Positions 6,581-13,794 of a stretch of 38,212 bases of DNA are shown here, piece by piece. Below the pieces are notes generated by a model. The model saw only the letters and a list, made by a program, of their open reading frames with translations, ran no database searches and was not told where the DNA came from. The stretch is from Flavobacterium collinsii. Its GTDB lineage: Bacteria; Bacteroidota; Bacteroidia; Flavobacteriales; Flavobacteriaceae. The translations under genes and the position numbers were made by a program. Position 1 is the stretch's first letter, and every line of letters begins with the position of its first letter. Location: NCBI RefSeq assembly GCF_902804485.1, contig NZ_CADCST010000131.1:1-38212 (forward strand), written 5' to 3'.

Positions 6581-7690
6581 ATGATTGGATTGGCAACCTC
6601 TTGTAATGGTGGTGGAGCATTGGCTAATTACGTGCTTGACGAAAATAAAGGATATGAGCTTGACAGAAATTTGCTTTGTTCTTCATCGCCAAAAGAAATG
6701 GTGGAGGAAATGAAAATGATTCAGGATTTAAACCAAAGAGCAACTAATAAAACTTTTAGTTTGGTATTGTCTCCACACTCAGAGGACGGGAAGACATTGT
6801 CTGACGAACAATTAAAAACAATAACTCGATCCTATTTAAATAAACTCGGAATCGATACAGAAAAACAGCAGTATGTAGCCTTTGTTCACACTGAAAAAAA
6901 AGCCAAGCACGTGCATATAATAGCCAACAGGGTGATGCCTAACGGGAAATTAATTTCAGACAATCACATCGGCAAAAAAGCACAATGGATAGCACATCAT
7001 TTGGCAAAAGAGCACCAATTAATTTCGGCGAAAGAAAGAATGTTTGAGAATGTTAAAAACATCGAAAAAGGTACTGATAGTTTAAAAACAGAAATCTATA
7101 AAAAACATCAGGAAGTTTTAAATCAAAATCCTCAAAGCTTTCAAGATTATATTAAGCAAATGGATTTGAAAGGATTAGAAGTAAAACCCACTATCACTAA
7201 ACAAGGCACGATTCAAGGTTTCAGGATTCTAGATAAGGAAACGAAAAATGATTTTAAAGCGAGCGAAATCCATCGTTCTATGTCTGGCAGTAATTTAATC
7301 AAAAATGGATTAAAGAACGACTTAAATTATAATCTAGATACTACTCTGAAACGTGTGCAGAGCAAGCAGATATCAAAAAGCCATTGCAATAAAAACTTAG
7401 GCAATACAATTCCTAAAGAAATTAAAAACCAAGTAAATCAATTAAGCAGAAATGAAACTAAATCAGTTGCTCAGGTATTAGGAAAGCAAAAAATAACACA
7501 ACAGGAATTTAAATACCTGAAAACAGTTCTTAAACCAATGGCAGAAATTGAACTAAAAAATACTGAAGAAGAACGTTTAGACTCAATTTCAAAAGACATT
7601 GAATACGCAAGAAGCCTTCAAAAACTTGAAGATTCACAAATAGTAAAACCAAACAATAATTTAAAACTAGAACAAGACTACGGAATATGA
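6581..7690 (+). CDS. Relaxase/mobilisation nuclease (VirD2/MobA-type)
   Basis: The 369-residue protein has the relaxase nuclease domain in residues 1 to about 150. It starts with MIGLATSCNGGGALANYVLD, with candidate catalytic tyrosines Tyr17 and Tyr25. The metal-binding motif HTEKKAKHVHIIANR (His103, His110, His112) is intact. This is the Bacteroidota relaxase/mobilisation nuclease family, which nicks oriT and leads the strand to the recipient. The C-terminal half is charged and helical, without a helicase or primase domain. The gene begins two bases after the mobC stop and overlaps the next gene by 4 bp (ATGA), so mobC, relaxase and the following gene form one translationally linked operon. 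Confidence 0.92.
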   Translation: MIGLATSCNGGGALANYVLDENKGYELDRNLLCSSSPKEMVEEMKMIQDLNQRATNKTFSLVLSPHSEDGKTLSDEQLKTITRSYLNKLGIDTEKQQYVAFVHTEKKAKHVHIIANRVMPNGKLISDNHIGKKAQWIAHHLAKEHQLISAKERMFENVKNIEKGTDSLKTEIYKKHQEVLNQNPQSFQDYIKQMDLKGLEVKPTITKQGTIQGFRILDKETKNDFKASEIHRSMSGSNLIKNGLKNDLNYNLDTTLKRVQSKQISKSHCNKNLGNTIPKEIKNQVNQLSRNETKSVAQVLGKQKITQQEFKYLKTVLKPMAEIELKNTEEERLDSISKDIEYARSLQKLEDSQIVKPNNNLKLEQDYGI

Positions 7691-8028
7691 GTAAAAACGC
7701 TAACACAGAAATCATGATTGAGATCATGTCAGATAATACAGAAAAGTTGCAAAAAATCACTAAAGAACAAGTGAATTTGGTTCAGGAGTTCTCTAGTGCT
7801 GTAGATAGAGCCTCAAAATTGGAGATAGAACCCAGAACAGAGCGGTTACAAGAAATAATCGCTCATTGGAATCAGCTGTTTACAGTACAAAAAAATCAAA
7901 TTCAAGAGTTGCAAAATAATCAGAATAATGAAAATAAAAAGCAAAAATTAGGAACATACCTTTTATTGATTTTGACAGTAATCTTACTGCTTTCAGTACT
8001 GCTAATATTAATATTTAAAAGAATATAA
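7687..8028 (+). CDS. Coiled-coil protein with C-terminal membrane anchor in the mobilisation operon
   Basis: The 113-residue protein has an N-terminal helical region (NTEIMIEIMSDNTEKLQKIT), a coiled-coil-like middle (QKNQIQELQNNQNNENKKQK) and one strong C-terminal TM segment (about 89-110, LGTYLLLILTVILLLSVLLI) ending in KRI. Its start overlaps the relaxase stop (ATGA), and the coupling-protein gene follows after 2 bp. A tail-anchored adaptor linking the relaxase to the membrane coupling protein is a plausible role, inferred only from position and shape. Small proteins of this form are common between relaxase and TraG-like genes in Bacteroidota elements. Confidence 0.7.
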   Translation: MSKNANTEIMIEIMSDNTEKLQKITKEQVNLVQEFSSAVDRASKLEIEPRTERLQEIIAHWNQLFTVQKNQIQELQNNQNNENKKQKLGTYLLLILTVILLLSVLLILIFKRI

Positions 8029-8030
8029 TT

Positions 8031-9953
8031 ATGAGTCATGGACCAACCGTTGGAGAAATGAATACTGAAATTGGTATTCTTCTCCGTATTTTAAAATTCA
8101 TCTTACTTTTTACTATAATATCAACAGTAATACTTTTAGAAACTCATCTGCTTGTGTTTTCCGTAACTAATTTGTTTGTTGATTCTTATGATTTTCAGTT
8201 AAAAGAATTAAAAGGGCACTACATTCAAAATGGGTATAACAACTTTTTGTATCTATTTTCAAAATTCATAGCTAGTAAGATGCCATATTGGGCAAACTTT
8301 GGATCGATTTCCCTTATTATTTCGGTAGTTTATGTTTCATTTTATCATGCTAAACAAAAGCGATTCCCTAGAGTAATTATCAGTACAATAATTAACAATA
8401 TTCTTATAGTTTTATTAACTGCCTTGTTAGGAAAATTATTAAGTGCTCTTATCGGAGATTTTGGGGCAATAATCTCTATAACTCCTATTTTTTATGCGAT
8501 TTATCTATTAAAGTTTAAGAATAGAATTAAGCCAAATCAAACCGAAAAATTCAATAAGGTTAAAGAAAAGTCCAAAAAAGAAGACGGCTTCACTTTTAAA
8601 ACAAATAAGGGCGAAATAAGCTTAGATAACCCATATAGAGGTATCTATATTCAAGGTGGAGCTGGTTCAGGGAAATCAGCAAGTATTTTCGAACCTATTA
8701 TTCAGCAGATTGGAGAAAAAGGATTTACAGGGGTACTATACGATTTCAAAAGTCCTGAACTTACCGAAAAAATTTTCTTGAGCTATGAGAACTCAAATAT
8801 TAAAGTCAAGAATATTGATTTTAAGCATCCTTTACTGAGTGACAGGGTAAATCCTATTCATCCAATGTATTTGACCAAAGCGGCTATTGCAAATGAGTAT
8901 AGTCAGGTTATCATTAATAACCTTCTACCTGAATCTATAAAGAAAATGGATTTTTGGTTAAGTAGTGCTAAAAACATTTTAGCATCTGTCATTTGGTGGT
9001 TGAGACAAAAGCATCCTGATATATGCACATTGCCACATGTGATATCATTTATAGTACAAACACCAATTGATGTTTTAGTTCAAAATATATCTGAAGATTA
9101 TGAAGCTGGGGGTATGATAGCTTCATTACGAGAATCTATTGATAGAGGTTCGGAGCGTACAGTTGCAGGAATGCTTTCAACTCTTCAAAATGCTTTGTCG
9201 GTTCTTAATACTCCTGATATCTTTTGGATTCTCTCGAGTAACGATATTGATTTGCATTTAAACAATCCTGAAAAACCTCAATTCCTTTGTCTTGGGAACG
9301 ATTCTACATTGCCGAATGTTTACACTCCTGCGATTTCCCTTATCATTTCTGTCGCACTTAAGCAGATGAATGAACCTGATCAACAAAAATCAGTTGTATT
9401 GCTAGACGAGGCGCCAACGGTCTTCATTCCAAATATTGAACAAATACCCGCTACCGCAAGAAGTAATAAAATTGCTACAATATTCGGAGTGCAAGATTAT
9501 AGCCAATTATCGGATAAATACAGTGAAGAAAAAGCCCAAGTAATTATTTCAAACCTAGGAAATCAATTTTTCGGTAGGTCTGTTAGTGGTAAATCTTCTG
9601 AAATGGTTCAAAATCTATTTAGTAAGAAAGATGAAGTATTTACATCTAAAAGCATAGGTGATGGTACAAGTGGCAAATTCGTTCATTTGGGGAGCAATAC
9701 CAGTTCAGGAACTAGCGAAAACATACAGGAGCGAAACCGAGTGAAGATTAGCGACATAGTCAATTTGGCACAAGGAGAATTTTATGGAATCATAGCGGAG
9801 GGTAGCCCTCGCGAATTTCTGAAGACAAAATTCAATCAATGCGAAATCAAAGGTAGCAACTACATCAATCAAAAAATCCCGATAAGTGAAAGCATGATGC
9901 AAGAGAATTACTTTAAAATCATTGCAGAATGCAAAGAAATTATATCAAGCTAA
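8031..9953 (+). CDS. VirD4/TraG-type conjugal coupling ATPase
   Basis: The 640-residue protein has four probable N-terminal TM segments (about 19-41, 89-105, 115-140 and 145-162), then a cytoplasmic P-loop ATPase. Walker A is GGAGSGKS (209-216), Walker B is SVVLLDEAPT (454-463), and there is a TraG/TraD-type VLYDFKSPEL segment near 235. The C-terminal part has the usual FGVQDYSQLSDKY and NLGNQFFGRS. It would be the type IV coupling protein that hands the relaxase-DNA complex to a secretion channel. The element encodes this coupling protein but no channel genes (no VirB4/TraG-N, TraM or TraN homologue seen), so transfer would need a co-resident conjugative element. Confidence 0.92.
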   Translation: MSHGPTVGEMNTEIGILLRILKFILLFTIISTVILLETHLLVFSVTNLFVDSYDFQLKELKGHYIQNGYNNFLYLFSKFIASKMPYWANFGSISLIISVVYVSFYHAKQKRFPRVIISTIINNILIVLLTALLGKLLSALIGDFGAIISITPIFYAIYLLKFKNRIKPNQTEKFNKVKEKSKKEDGFTFKTNKGEISLDNPYRGIYIQGGAGSGKSASIFEPIIQQIGEKGFTGVLYDFKSPELTEKIFLSYENSNIKVKNIDFKHPLLSDRVNPIHPMYLTKAAIANEYSQVIINNLLPESIKKMDFWLSSAKNILASVIWWLRQKHPDICTLPHVISFIVQTPIDVLVQNISEDYEAGGMIASLRESIDRGSERTVAGMLSTLQNALSVLNTPDIFWILSSNDIDLHLNNPEKPQFLCLGNDSTLPNVYTPAISLIISVALKQMNEPDQQKSVVLLDEAPTVFIPNIEQIPATARSNKIATIFGVQDYSQLSDKYSEEKAQVIISNLGNQFFGRSVSGKSSEMVQNLFSKKDEVFTSKSIGDGTSGKFVHLGSNTSSGTSENIQERNRVKISDIVNLAQGEFYGIIAEGSPREFLKTKFNQCEIKGSNYINQKIPISESMMQENYFKIIAECKEIISS

Positions 9954-9997
9954 AAAATAAGTATTCAAATCAATTTATAAATTAAAATCAATTACAA

Positions 9998-10546
9998 ATG
10001 AAAAAAACTAAATTATTTCTTGGGGTATTATTACTAACCGCTCTTACGAAAGGCTATTCCCAAACAATCTACAAAAATGCTTTTGGAGTTAGTGCTGGTG
10101 CTACTCAAGATGGATACGGTGTTATGATAAGCCATAATTACTTTATTAACGATAGAAATTCAATTTCGGCTTCTATTCTTGCAACCGATGCTAAATACAA
10201 AATTGGAGATGATAGAATCGGCTATAACGATATTACTTTAAGTCTCGGTTATTCACTTCCTTTCTATCTTACTCAAAACAAAAAATTCGGGATTGTCTTC
10301 GGGAGCGGTGTAGTACTTGGCTACGAAATAGTCAACGATAATAAAGACATGAATCTAAGCAATGGCAGTTTGATCTTGGACGAATCAAAATTCCTTTACG
10401 GAGGATTTGCTGGATTAGACTTTGACTACCTTATTAATGATAGAACAACGCTTTTCATAAAAGTAAACGAGTATTATCATGCTAATTCAGATTTAGGAAA
10501 ATTTGTTCCGTTTGCAGGAATTGGATTTAGATATTATACCAATTAA
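9998..10546 (+). CDS. TraO-like conjugal transfer protein with signal peptide
   Basis: The 182-residue protein has a Sec signal peptide (MKKTKLFLGVLLLTALTKGYSQ, cleaved near residue 22). The mature part looks like a small outer-membrane beta-barrel, with alternating polar and hydrophobic strands and a terminal aromatic (FRYYTN). Segments GSGVVLGYEIVN, ILDESKFLYGGFAGLDFDYL and NDRTTLFIKVNEYYHANSDL resemble TraO of Bacteroidetes conjugative transposons. In those elements TraO is part of a full tra operon; here it stands alone behind the coupling protein. The match is from memory of the family pattern, not a search; an unrelated porin-like protein is the alternative. Confidence 0.68.
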   Translation: MKKTKLFLGVLLLTALTKGYSQTIYKNAFGVSAGATQDGYGVMISHNYFINDRNSISASILATDAKYKIGDDRIGYNDITLSLGYSLPFYLTQNKKFGIVFGSGVVLGYEIVNDNKDMNLSNGSLILDESKFLYGGFAGLDFDYLINDRTTLFIKVNEYYHANSDLGKFVPFAGIGFRYYTN

Positions 10547-10583
10547 ATAGATTAATTAAACAATATAATTATATATAATAAAG

Positions 10584-11078
10584 ATGAAAAAAAATATTAG
10601 AAAAATCGGAATCTTAATGATAACATTTTCGTTAATGGCTTGTACCAAAGAAGTAGATGTTTTAGAGCCAAAACTTGCAGGCTCTTACAAAATTAAATCA
10701 ATTATAACAGATTTGCCTGTTGATTTAGACAACGATGGAGTTGCTAATACAGATATGAGTAAAGAAAAAGACCGCGGATATTGTCGTTTTGATGATACTT
10801 TTTCATTTAATAACGGTAAAGGGATATGGGCGGATGGTTTCGATATATGTAGTAATGCCTTAGAGCCTTCCGACGATTATTTTAATTACATTTTTGACAA
10901 GACAAAGAAAACTATTTCTATGGAAATTTTTCCCGATAAAGGACAAAAAGAACCTGAGCGTTTAGAACTTACAGATGTTTTTGTCAGCTACAGGGACGGA
11001 AAACAAGCACTTAAATTTAGTTTCTACGACGAACGTTATACTAACAGAATAGTAACGTACTATCTTGAATCTGAATAA
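10584..11078 (+). CDS. Secreted lipoprotein, lipocalin-like, unknown function
   Basis: The 164-residue protein has a lipoprotein signal (IGILMITFSLMAC, lipobox cysteine at residue 20) followed by TKEVDVLEPKLAGSYKIKSI. The LAGSYK start, later beta strands and a DxDxDG-like loop (DLDNDGVANTD) are typical of lipocalin-like Bacteroidota lipoproteins, and the loop may bind calcium. Four further cysteine or acidic positions give no catalytic motif. It is 37 bp downstream of the TraO-like gene and is probably co-transcribed with it. It could be a surface factor of the transfer apparatus or an exclusion protein; both are guesses. A strong hairpin (11094-11137) closes the unit. Confidence 0.7.
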   Translation: MKKNIRKIGILMITFSLMACTKEVDVLEPKLAGSYKIKSIITDLPVDLDNDGVANTDMSKEKDRGYCRFDDTFSFNNGKGIWADGFDICSNALEPSDDYFNYIFDKTKKTISMEIFPDKGQKEPERLELTDVFVSYRDGKQALKFSFYDERYTNRIVTYYLESE

Positions 11079-11093
11079 ACGGGATAATTAATA

Positions 11094-11137
11094 AATATGC
11101 TTTTTCAGTTAAATTCTTTTAATTGAAAAAGCATATT
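11094..11137 (+). terminator. Hairpin ending the mobilisation/TraO/lipoprotein unit
   Basis: AATATGCTTTTTCA (11094-11107) and its perfect complement (11124-11137) form a 14-bp stem with a TTAAA/TTTAA inner extension. It lies 15 bp after the lipoprotein stop. No long T run follows, but T-poor tails are seen in this group. Confidence 0.65.
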
Positions 11138-11230
11138 GAGTTATTGCACCATACAAAATTGGCTTTTTACAACTAAAAGGATAGTAAGTCGCTTTTTTTT
11201 TAATAAATCAGATTATCATTAAAATTAATT

Positions 11231-11458
11231 ATGAGTCGTTCTTATATAAAAAATAAAATAGTTGGTTATACCAAAAAGGAAACCGAAAAGCGTGATAAAA
11301 CCATTGCAAACAAGCGATTCCGCAGATTAGTAAAGGTTAGATTAGCAAAAAGAGACGATGTATTACCTCTGATTAAAGAAGTCTCGAATATTTACCTGTT
11401 TGATAAAGATGGAAAGCATTACTATGCTAAAATGACAAAACGGGAAATGAGAAAATAA
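11231..11458 (+). CDS. Small basic hypothetical protein (MSRSYxK type)
   Basis: The 75-residue, strongly basic protein starts MSRSYIKNKIVGYTKKETEK and continues with KTIANKRFRRLVKVRLAKRD and a C-terminal YLFDKDGKHYYAKMTKREMR. Short proteins with this opening and a central NKRFRR block recur in phages and mobile elements. Their function is not known to me; the charge suggests nucleic-acid or ribosome contact. It starts a block of three small genes with short gaps (24 and 18 bp) and lies 152 bp after the lipoprotein, past a hairpin, so it probably has its own promoter. Confidence 0.6.
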   Translation: MSRSYIKNKIVGYTKKETEKRDKTIANKRFRRLVKVRLAKRDDVLPLIKEVSNIYLFDKDGKHYYAKMTKREMRK

Positions 11459-11482
11459 ATTAACTTTAAAAGAAATGTCTAA

Positions 11483-11827
11483 ATGAATAACGAGAAACTA
11501 TTTAAGGAAAGTATCAAATTTATAAATGAAAATCCTAACTGTTTATCTAATCAAATTCCACAGTATTTAATTGAGTATTGGACTACCGATAATTTTAATA
11601 ATGAAGATTTAAAAGCAACTGAACAATGGAGTGTTTTTATGCATATACTCATATTTAAAAAAGAACTTGGTGTGGAGTTTAGTATCGCAATAGATGAATT
11701 TGAAATGCTAAGATTTCACTGGCAAGCCATGTTATTTGCTATTTCAAAAGATAATCCAACCGAATTAATAATCCAACCTTTTAAAATTTTTGATATAGAA
11801 AATTGGGGAAATATTGAAATAGAATAA
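11483..11827 (+). CDS. Hypothetical protein, 114 residues
   Basis: An acidic soluble protein with no signal peptide or TM segment. It contains WTTDNFNNEDLKATEQWSVF and FEMLRFHWQAMLFAISKDNP, with helices likely throughout. I do not recognise a domain. Codon use and AT content match the neighbouring cargo genes. It lies 24 bp after the basic small protein and 18 bp before another small gene, so the three are probably one transcript. Small acidic proteins in such clusters can be immunity or anti-defence factors; there is no direct evidence for that here. Confidence 0.55.
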   Translation: MNNEKLFKESIKFINENPNCLSNQIPQYLIEYWTTDNFNNEDLKATEQWSVFMHILIFKKELGVEFSIAIDEFEMLRFHWQAMLFAISKDNPTELIIQPFKIFDIENWGNIEIE

Positions 11828-11845
11828 CAATAAAAGCTTTTAAAA

Positions 11846-12058
11846 ATGGGAAAATCGTATAAACTTGATTGTGTGAGATTGATAAATTATTGTAACGAGA
11901 TATTCACTGATTCGCATTTTGAAAAAATTACTAGCATTGGTCAAGAAAAAAAACATCTTTATTTGACGGGAAGCAAAAAATTAAACATGGAACAGTGTTT
12001 AAAAATTGTGAATTATCTACATATTTTAGGGAAAGAACTTTTAGCAATAAAACTATAG
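11846..12058 (+). CDS. Hypothetical protein, 70 residues
   Basis: A short soluble protein, MGKSYKLDCVRLINYCNEIF with a C-terminal NMEQCLKIVNYLHILGKELL. It contains three Cys (residues 9, 16 and 51) but no metal-binding spacing. A mixed alpha/beta layout with a turn at YLTGSKKLN is likely. It is the last gene of the three-gene cluster. Its function is not recognised. Confidence 0.5.
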   Translation: MGKSYKLDCVRLINYCNEIFTDSHFEKITSIGQEKKHLYLTGSKKLNMEQCLKIVNYLHILGKELLAIKL

Positions 12059-12145
12059 CAAAAGATTAAACTCAATAAAAATGGTCTTATCTAAGACGAT
12101 TTTATGTAAATTAATATTATTCTTTTGATTTTAAAACATTAAGAT

Positions 12146-12406
12146 ATGAAAAGAAAAATGAGAAATGTCCATCCAGGGGCAATTTTGAAGATGGAACTTG
12201 TTGAGGGTAGAAAATTAAGGGTTAGTAAAATTGCTAAACTACTTAATACAACTCGTTCTAACATGTATAATATAATTAATGGGCATGCTTCTATAACTCC
12301 AAATATGGCTTTGCGTCTTGAAACTGTTTTTAGCGGTTCAGGAGATTTTTTTATGCGCTTACAGGCTACTTATGATTTAGAAGAAGCTAAAAAGAGTTCC
12401 GTTTAA
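12146..12406 (+). CDS. higA: HigA-like XRE antitoxin, apparently without a toxin partner
   Basis: The 86-residue protein has the HigA/VapI antidote pattern: VHPGAILKMELVEGRKLRVS, then the HTH IAKLLNTTRSNMYNIINGHA, SITPNMALRLETVF and SGDFFMRLQATYDL. This family represses its own operon and neutralises a HigB-type mRNA-cleaving toxin. The toxin gene normally lies directly upstream, but the 87 bp before this gene hold no ORF of that size, and downstream is the repeat block. It therefore looks like an orphan antitoxin, perhaps a stray regulator or an anti-addiction factor. The family call is strong; the role is inferred. Confidence 0.82.
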   Translation: MKRKMRNVHPGAILKMELVEGRKLRVSKIAKLLNTTRSNMYNIINGHASITPNMALRLETVFSGSGDFFMRLQATYDLEEAKKSSV

Positions 12407-12438
12407 ATCCCCCTCACATAAATAAGTATGAGTTGTGG

Positions 12439-12586
12439 AAATTTTTTACGCTGAATCTATGGAAAGAATTGTTCACATGGAAAAAATAACGTGAAAACCT
12501 ATTCCGGATCTTTTCTTCAGATGTACAAAATAACGTTAAAACGAGAACCAGGAACGAGCTTCAGAAAGGCAAAATAACGTGAAAAC
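12439..12586. repeat. Tandem repeat block with 44-bp period
   Basis: AAAATAACGTGAAAAC occurs at 12483-12498, 12527-12542 (one G-to-T change) and 12571-12586, exactly 44 bp apart. The 28-bp stretches between are not random: both carry CTTCAG at the same offset (17) and a CC-rich GGA segment near offset 6. A more degenerate fourth unit can be aligned upstream (about 12439-12482, CTAT..GGA..TTCA.ATG). This is a decayed 44-bp tandem repeat between the antitoxin gene and a minus-strand gene; no ORF crosses it. It might be a multi-site protein-binding region. Confidence 0.75.
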
Positions 12587-12647
12587 ACAAATGATTACTA
12601 AGTTTATAGCCTAACTTCGTCAAGCTGTTGTTGGGAAATCAGTTATT

Positions 12648-12986
12648 TTAGTTATATTCAACGCACAATAATGATGGTAAAATTGGAGCACTTTTAAGTA
12701 TATCTAAAATCGGATTATTTTCAGTGTTCTCCATGCTTTTAAATTGTAATAAATTAACAGCTAGGTTGTTAACTGCTAGAATTATTCCCTCATTTTTATT
12801 GATTCCTTTTATTCTTTCGTCAAAATCCATTATTTCCCAATCCGTTGCGGGGTAATCTTCTTCAAAATAGTTTAAATAATTCTTCTTAAGTTCTTCAATA
12901 TCATTAAATTCTGCAATGTCAATTTTGTTTTGACAAAATGTTTTTTCAGAATCAATATTTTGAAAATATAATTTAAATGTTTTCAT
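12648..12986 (-). CDS. Small acidic protein, possibly ArdA-like antirestriction
   Basis: The 112-residue, strongly acidic protein reads MKTFKLYFQNIDSEKTFCQN with a core of FNDIEELKKNYLNYFEEDYP followed by TDWEIMDFDERIKGI. The order strand, acidic helix, 'WEIxDFDE', then a hydrophobic helix (VNNLAVNLLQF) resembles the first domain of ArdA DNA-mimic antirestriction proteins, though it is shorter than full-length ArdA (about 165). The resemblance is weak and from memory; treat it as hypothetical if a profile search fails. Its 5' end overlaps the recombinase remnant on the opposite strand. Confidence 0.55.
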   Translation of the reverse strand: MKTFKLYFQNIDSEKTFCQNKIDIAEFNDIEELKKNYLNYFEEDYPATDWEIMDFDERIKGINKNEGIILAVNNLAVNLLQFKSMENTENNPILDILKSAPILPSLLCVEYN

Positions 12987-13102
12987 TTTGGTGTTATTTA
13001 GGTTTTGGTCATGCCCGTGAATCGGTCTTACGAAATTATTTGCGTGATATTGGAGGAATGTTGCCGAAAGACTACGGAGAAGATTACACGCTTATATTTT
13101 AG
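12977..13102 (+). pseudogene. C-terminal remnant of a second tyrosine recombinase
   Basis: A 41-codon frame encodes GHARESVLRNYLRDIGG near its middle. The histidine (GH) is followed nine residues later by a tyrosine and then Leu, the exact spacing of the last catalytic histidine and nucleophile tyrosine in integrases (compare His383 and Tyr392 of the intact integrase here). No catalytic Arg or HxxR box remains upstream, where another gene now lies on the opposite strand. The frame still ends in its own terminator (13106-13147). I read it as the 3' end of an eroded integrase; chance resemblance in so short a frame is possible. Confidence 0.45.
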
Positions 13103-13105
13103 AAA

Positions 13106-13147
13106 AACCTCCAAAAAGTTTTGATTTGGAGGTTAGTTTTTTATTTT
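13106..13147 (+). terminator. Terminator after the recombinase remnant
   Basis: AACCTCCAAA (13106-13115) and TTTGGAGGTT (13125-13134) form a perfect 10-bp stem followed by AGTTTTTTATTTTTT. It points along the plus strand and lies three bases after the remnant's stop codon, reaching into the 3' end of rloB. On the minus strand, A-rich flanking sequence could let it serve the defence operon as well. Confidence 0.8.
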
Positions 13148-13794
13148 TTACTTGGAATTACTAATTCATACAATTCGTTTACTAAAACATGTATGTTTGT
13201 ATAAGCTGATAAATTGTACACTTTTTTACCTTCTTCAACTTCGCCTGTAAATTGTTCAACAATCCAAGCACTATTAGCTAGTCCAGTTTGCATGTTTGGC
13301 TCTAGTAGTTTAAATATGTTTGATGCTTTTTCGTAATCCGGAATATACTTCTGTTTTTTAATTTGTGAGATCACATCATCACATTTTTTAAAAGGTTTTG
13401 AGGTTTTTTCAAAATGTAATAAGACAAAATATTCGAAACTAGGAATTGTAAAGGCAATCTGCACTTCAGGATTGGAATTTCGTGCATTTTCGAAAGCATC
13501 TGCTATGTTCGCGTGGCCATCCTTATCAAATACAACCCAAATAAAGTTGTATGGATTTTTATCTCGTTTAGCAACTTTGATTTTTTCTTTAGCATTTTTT
13601 ATTAGACCAACAGGTGAATTGTCTTTTGGTTTATATATCTTCACGTCAATCGAACTAAACTGTCTTCTATACTTTTCCTGCGTAATAAGCCCTTGGAAAT
13701 AATTTTCTTCGGTCTCGCCCTCACATAAGATTAGACCTCTTTTGCTAAAGCTTACCTCTTTTCTTTTCCCTCTAAAAGTACCTCTTGATGCCAT
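13141..13794 (-). CDS. rloB: RloB/AbiLii-type Toprim-like nuclease subunit of a two-gene defence system
   Basis: The 217-residue protein matches the RloB family. A basic N-terminus (RGTFRGKRKEVSFSKRG) leads to LILCEGETEENYFQGL (residues 21-36), the Toprim-like acidic motif. A second acidic site follows (WVVFDKDGHAN, Asp90 and Asp92), then SFEYFVLLHFEKTSKPF and a helical C-terminus (YNLSAYTNIHVLVNEL). Its start overlaps the rloA stop by one base (TAATG), so the two are translationally coupled. RloA/RloB pairs, known as AbiL in lactococcal abortive infection, pair an OLD-like ATPase with this Toprim protein to stop phage growth. Both acidic sites are intact, so the gene is likely active. Confidence 0.85.
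   Translation of the reverse strand: MASRGTFRGKRKEVSFSKRGLILCEGETEENYFQGLITQEKYRRQFSSIDVKIYKPKDNSPVGLIKNAKEKIKVAKRDKNPYNFIWVVFDKDGHANIADAFENARNSNPEVQIAFTIPSFEYFVLLHFEKTSKPFKKCDDVISQIKKQKYIPDYEKASNIFKLLEPNMQTGLANSAWIVEQFTGEVEEGKKVYNLSAYTNIHVLVNELYELVIPSKK

Noticed and set aside
12439..12586. CRISPR array reading of the 44-bp-spaced repeats
   Set aside because: Only three 16-bp repeats, the intervals share sequence with each other, and there are no cas genes nearby.
12611..12640. Integron attC-like GCCTAAC...GTTGGGA
   Set aside because: The two boxes are not true complements, the inner sites are absent and no integron integrase is present.
12977..13102. DinD-like C-terminus for the short plus-strand frame
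   Set aside because: The GG-x-(L/M)P resemblance is weaker than the His-nine-Tyr spacing of tyrosine recombinases.
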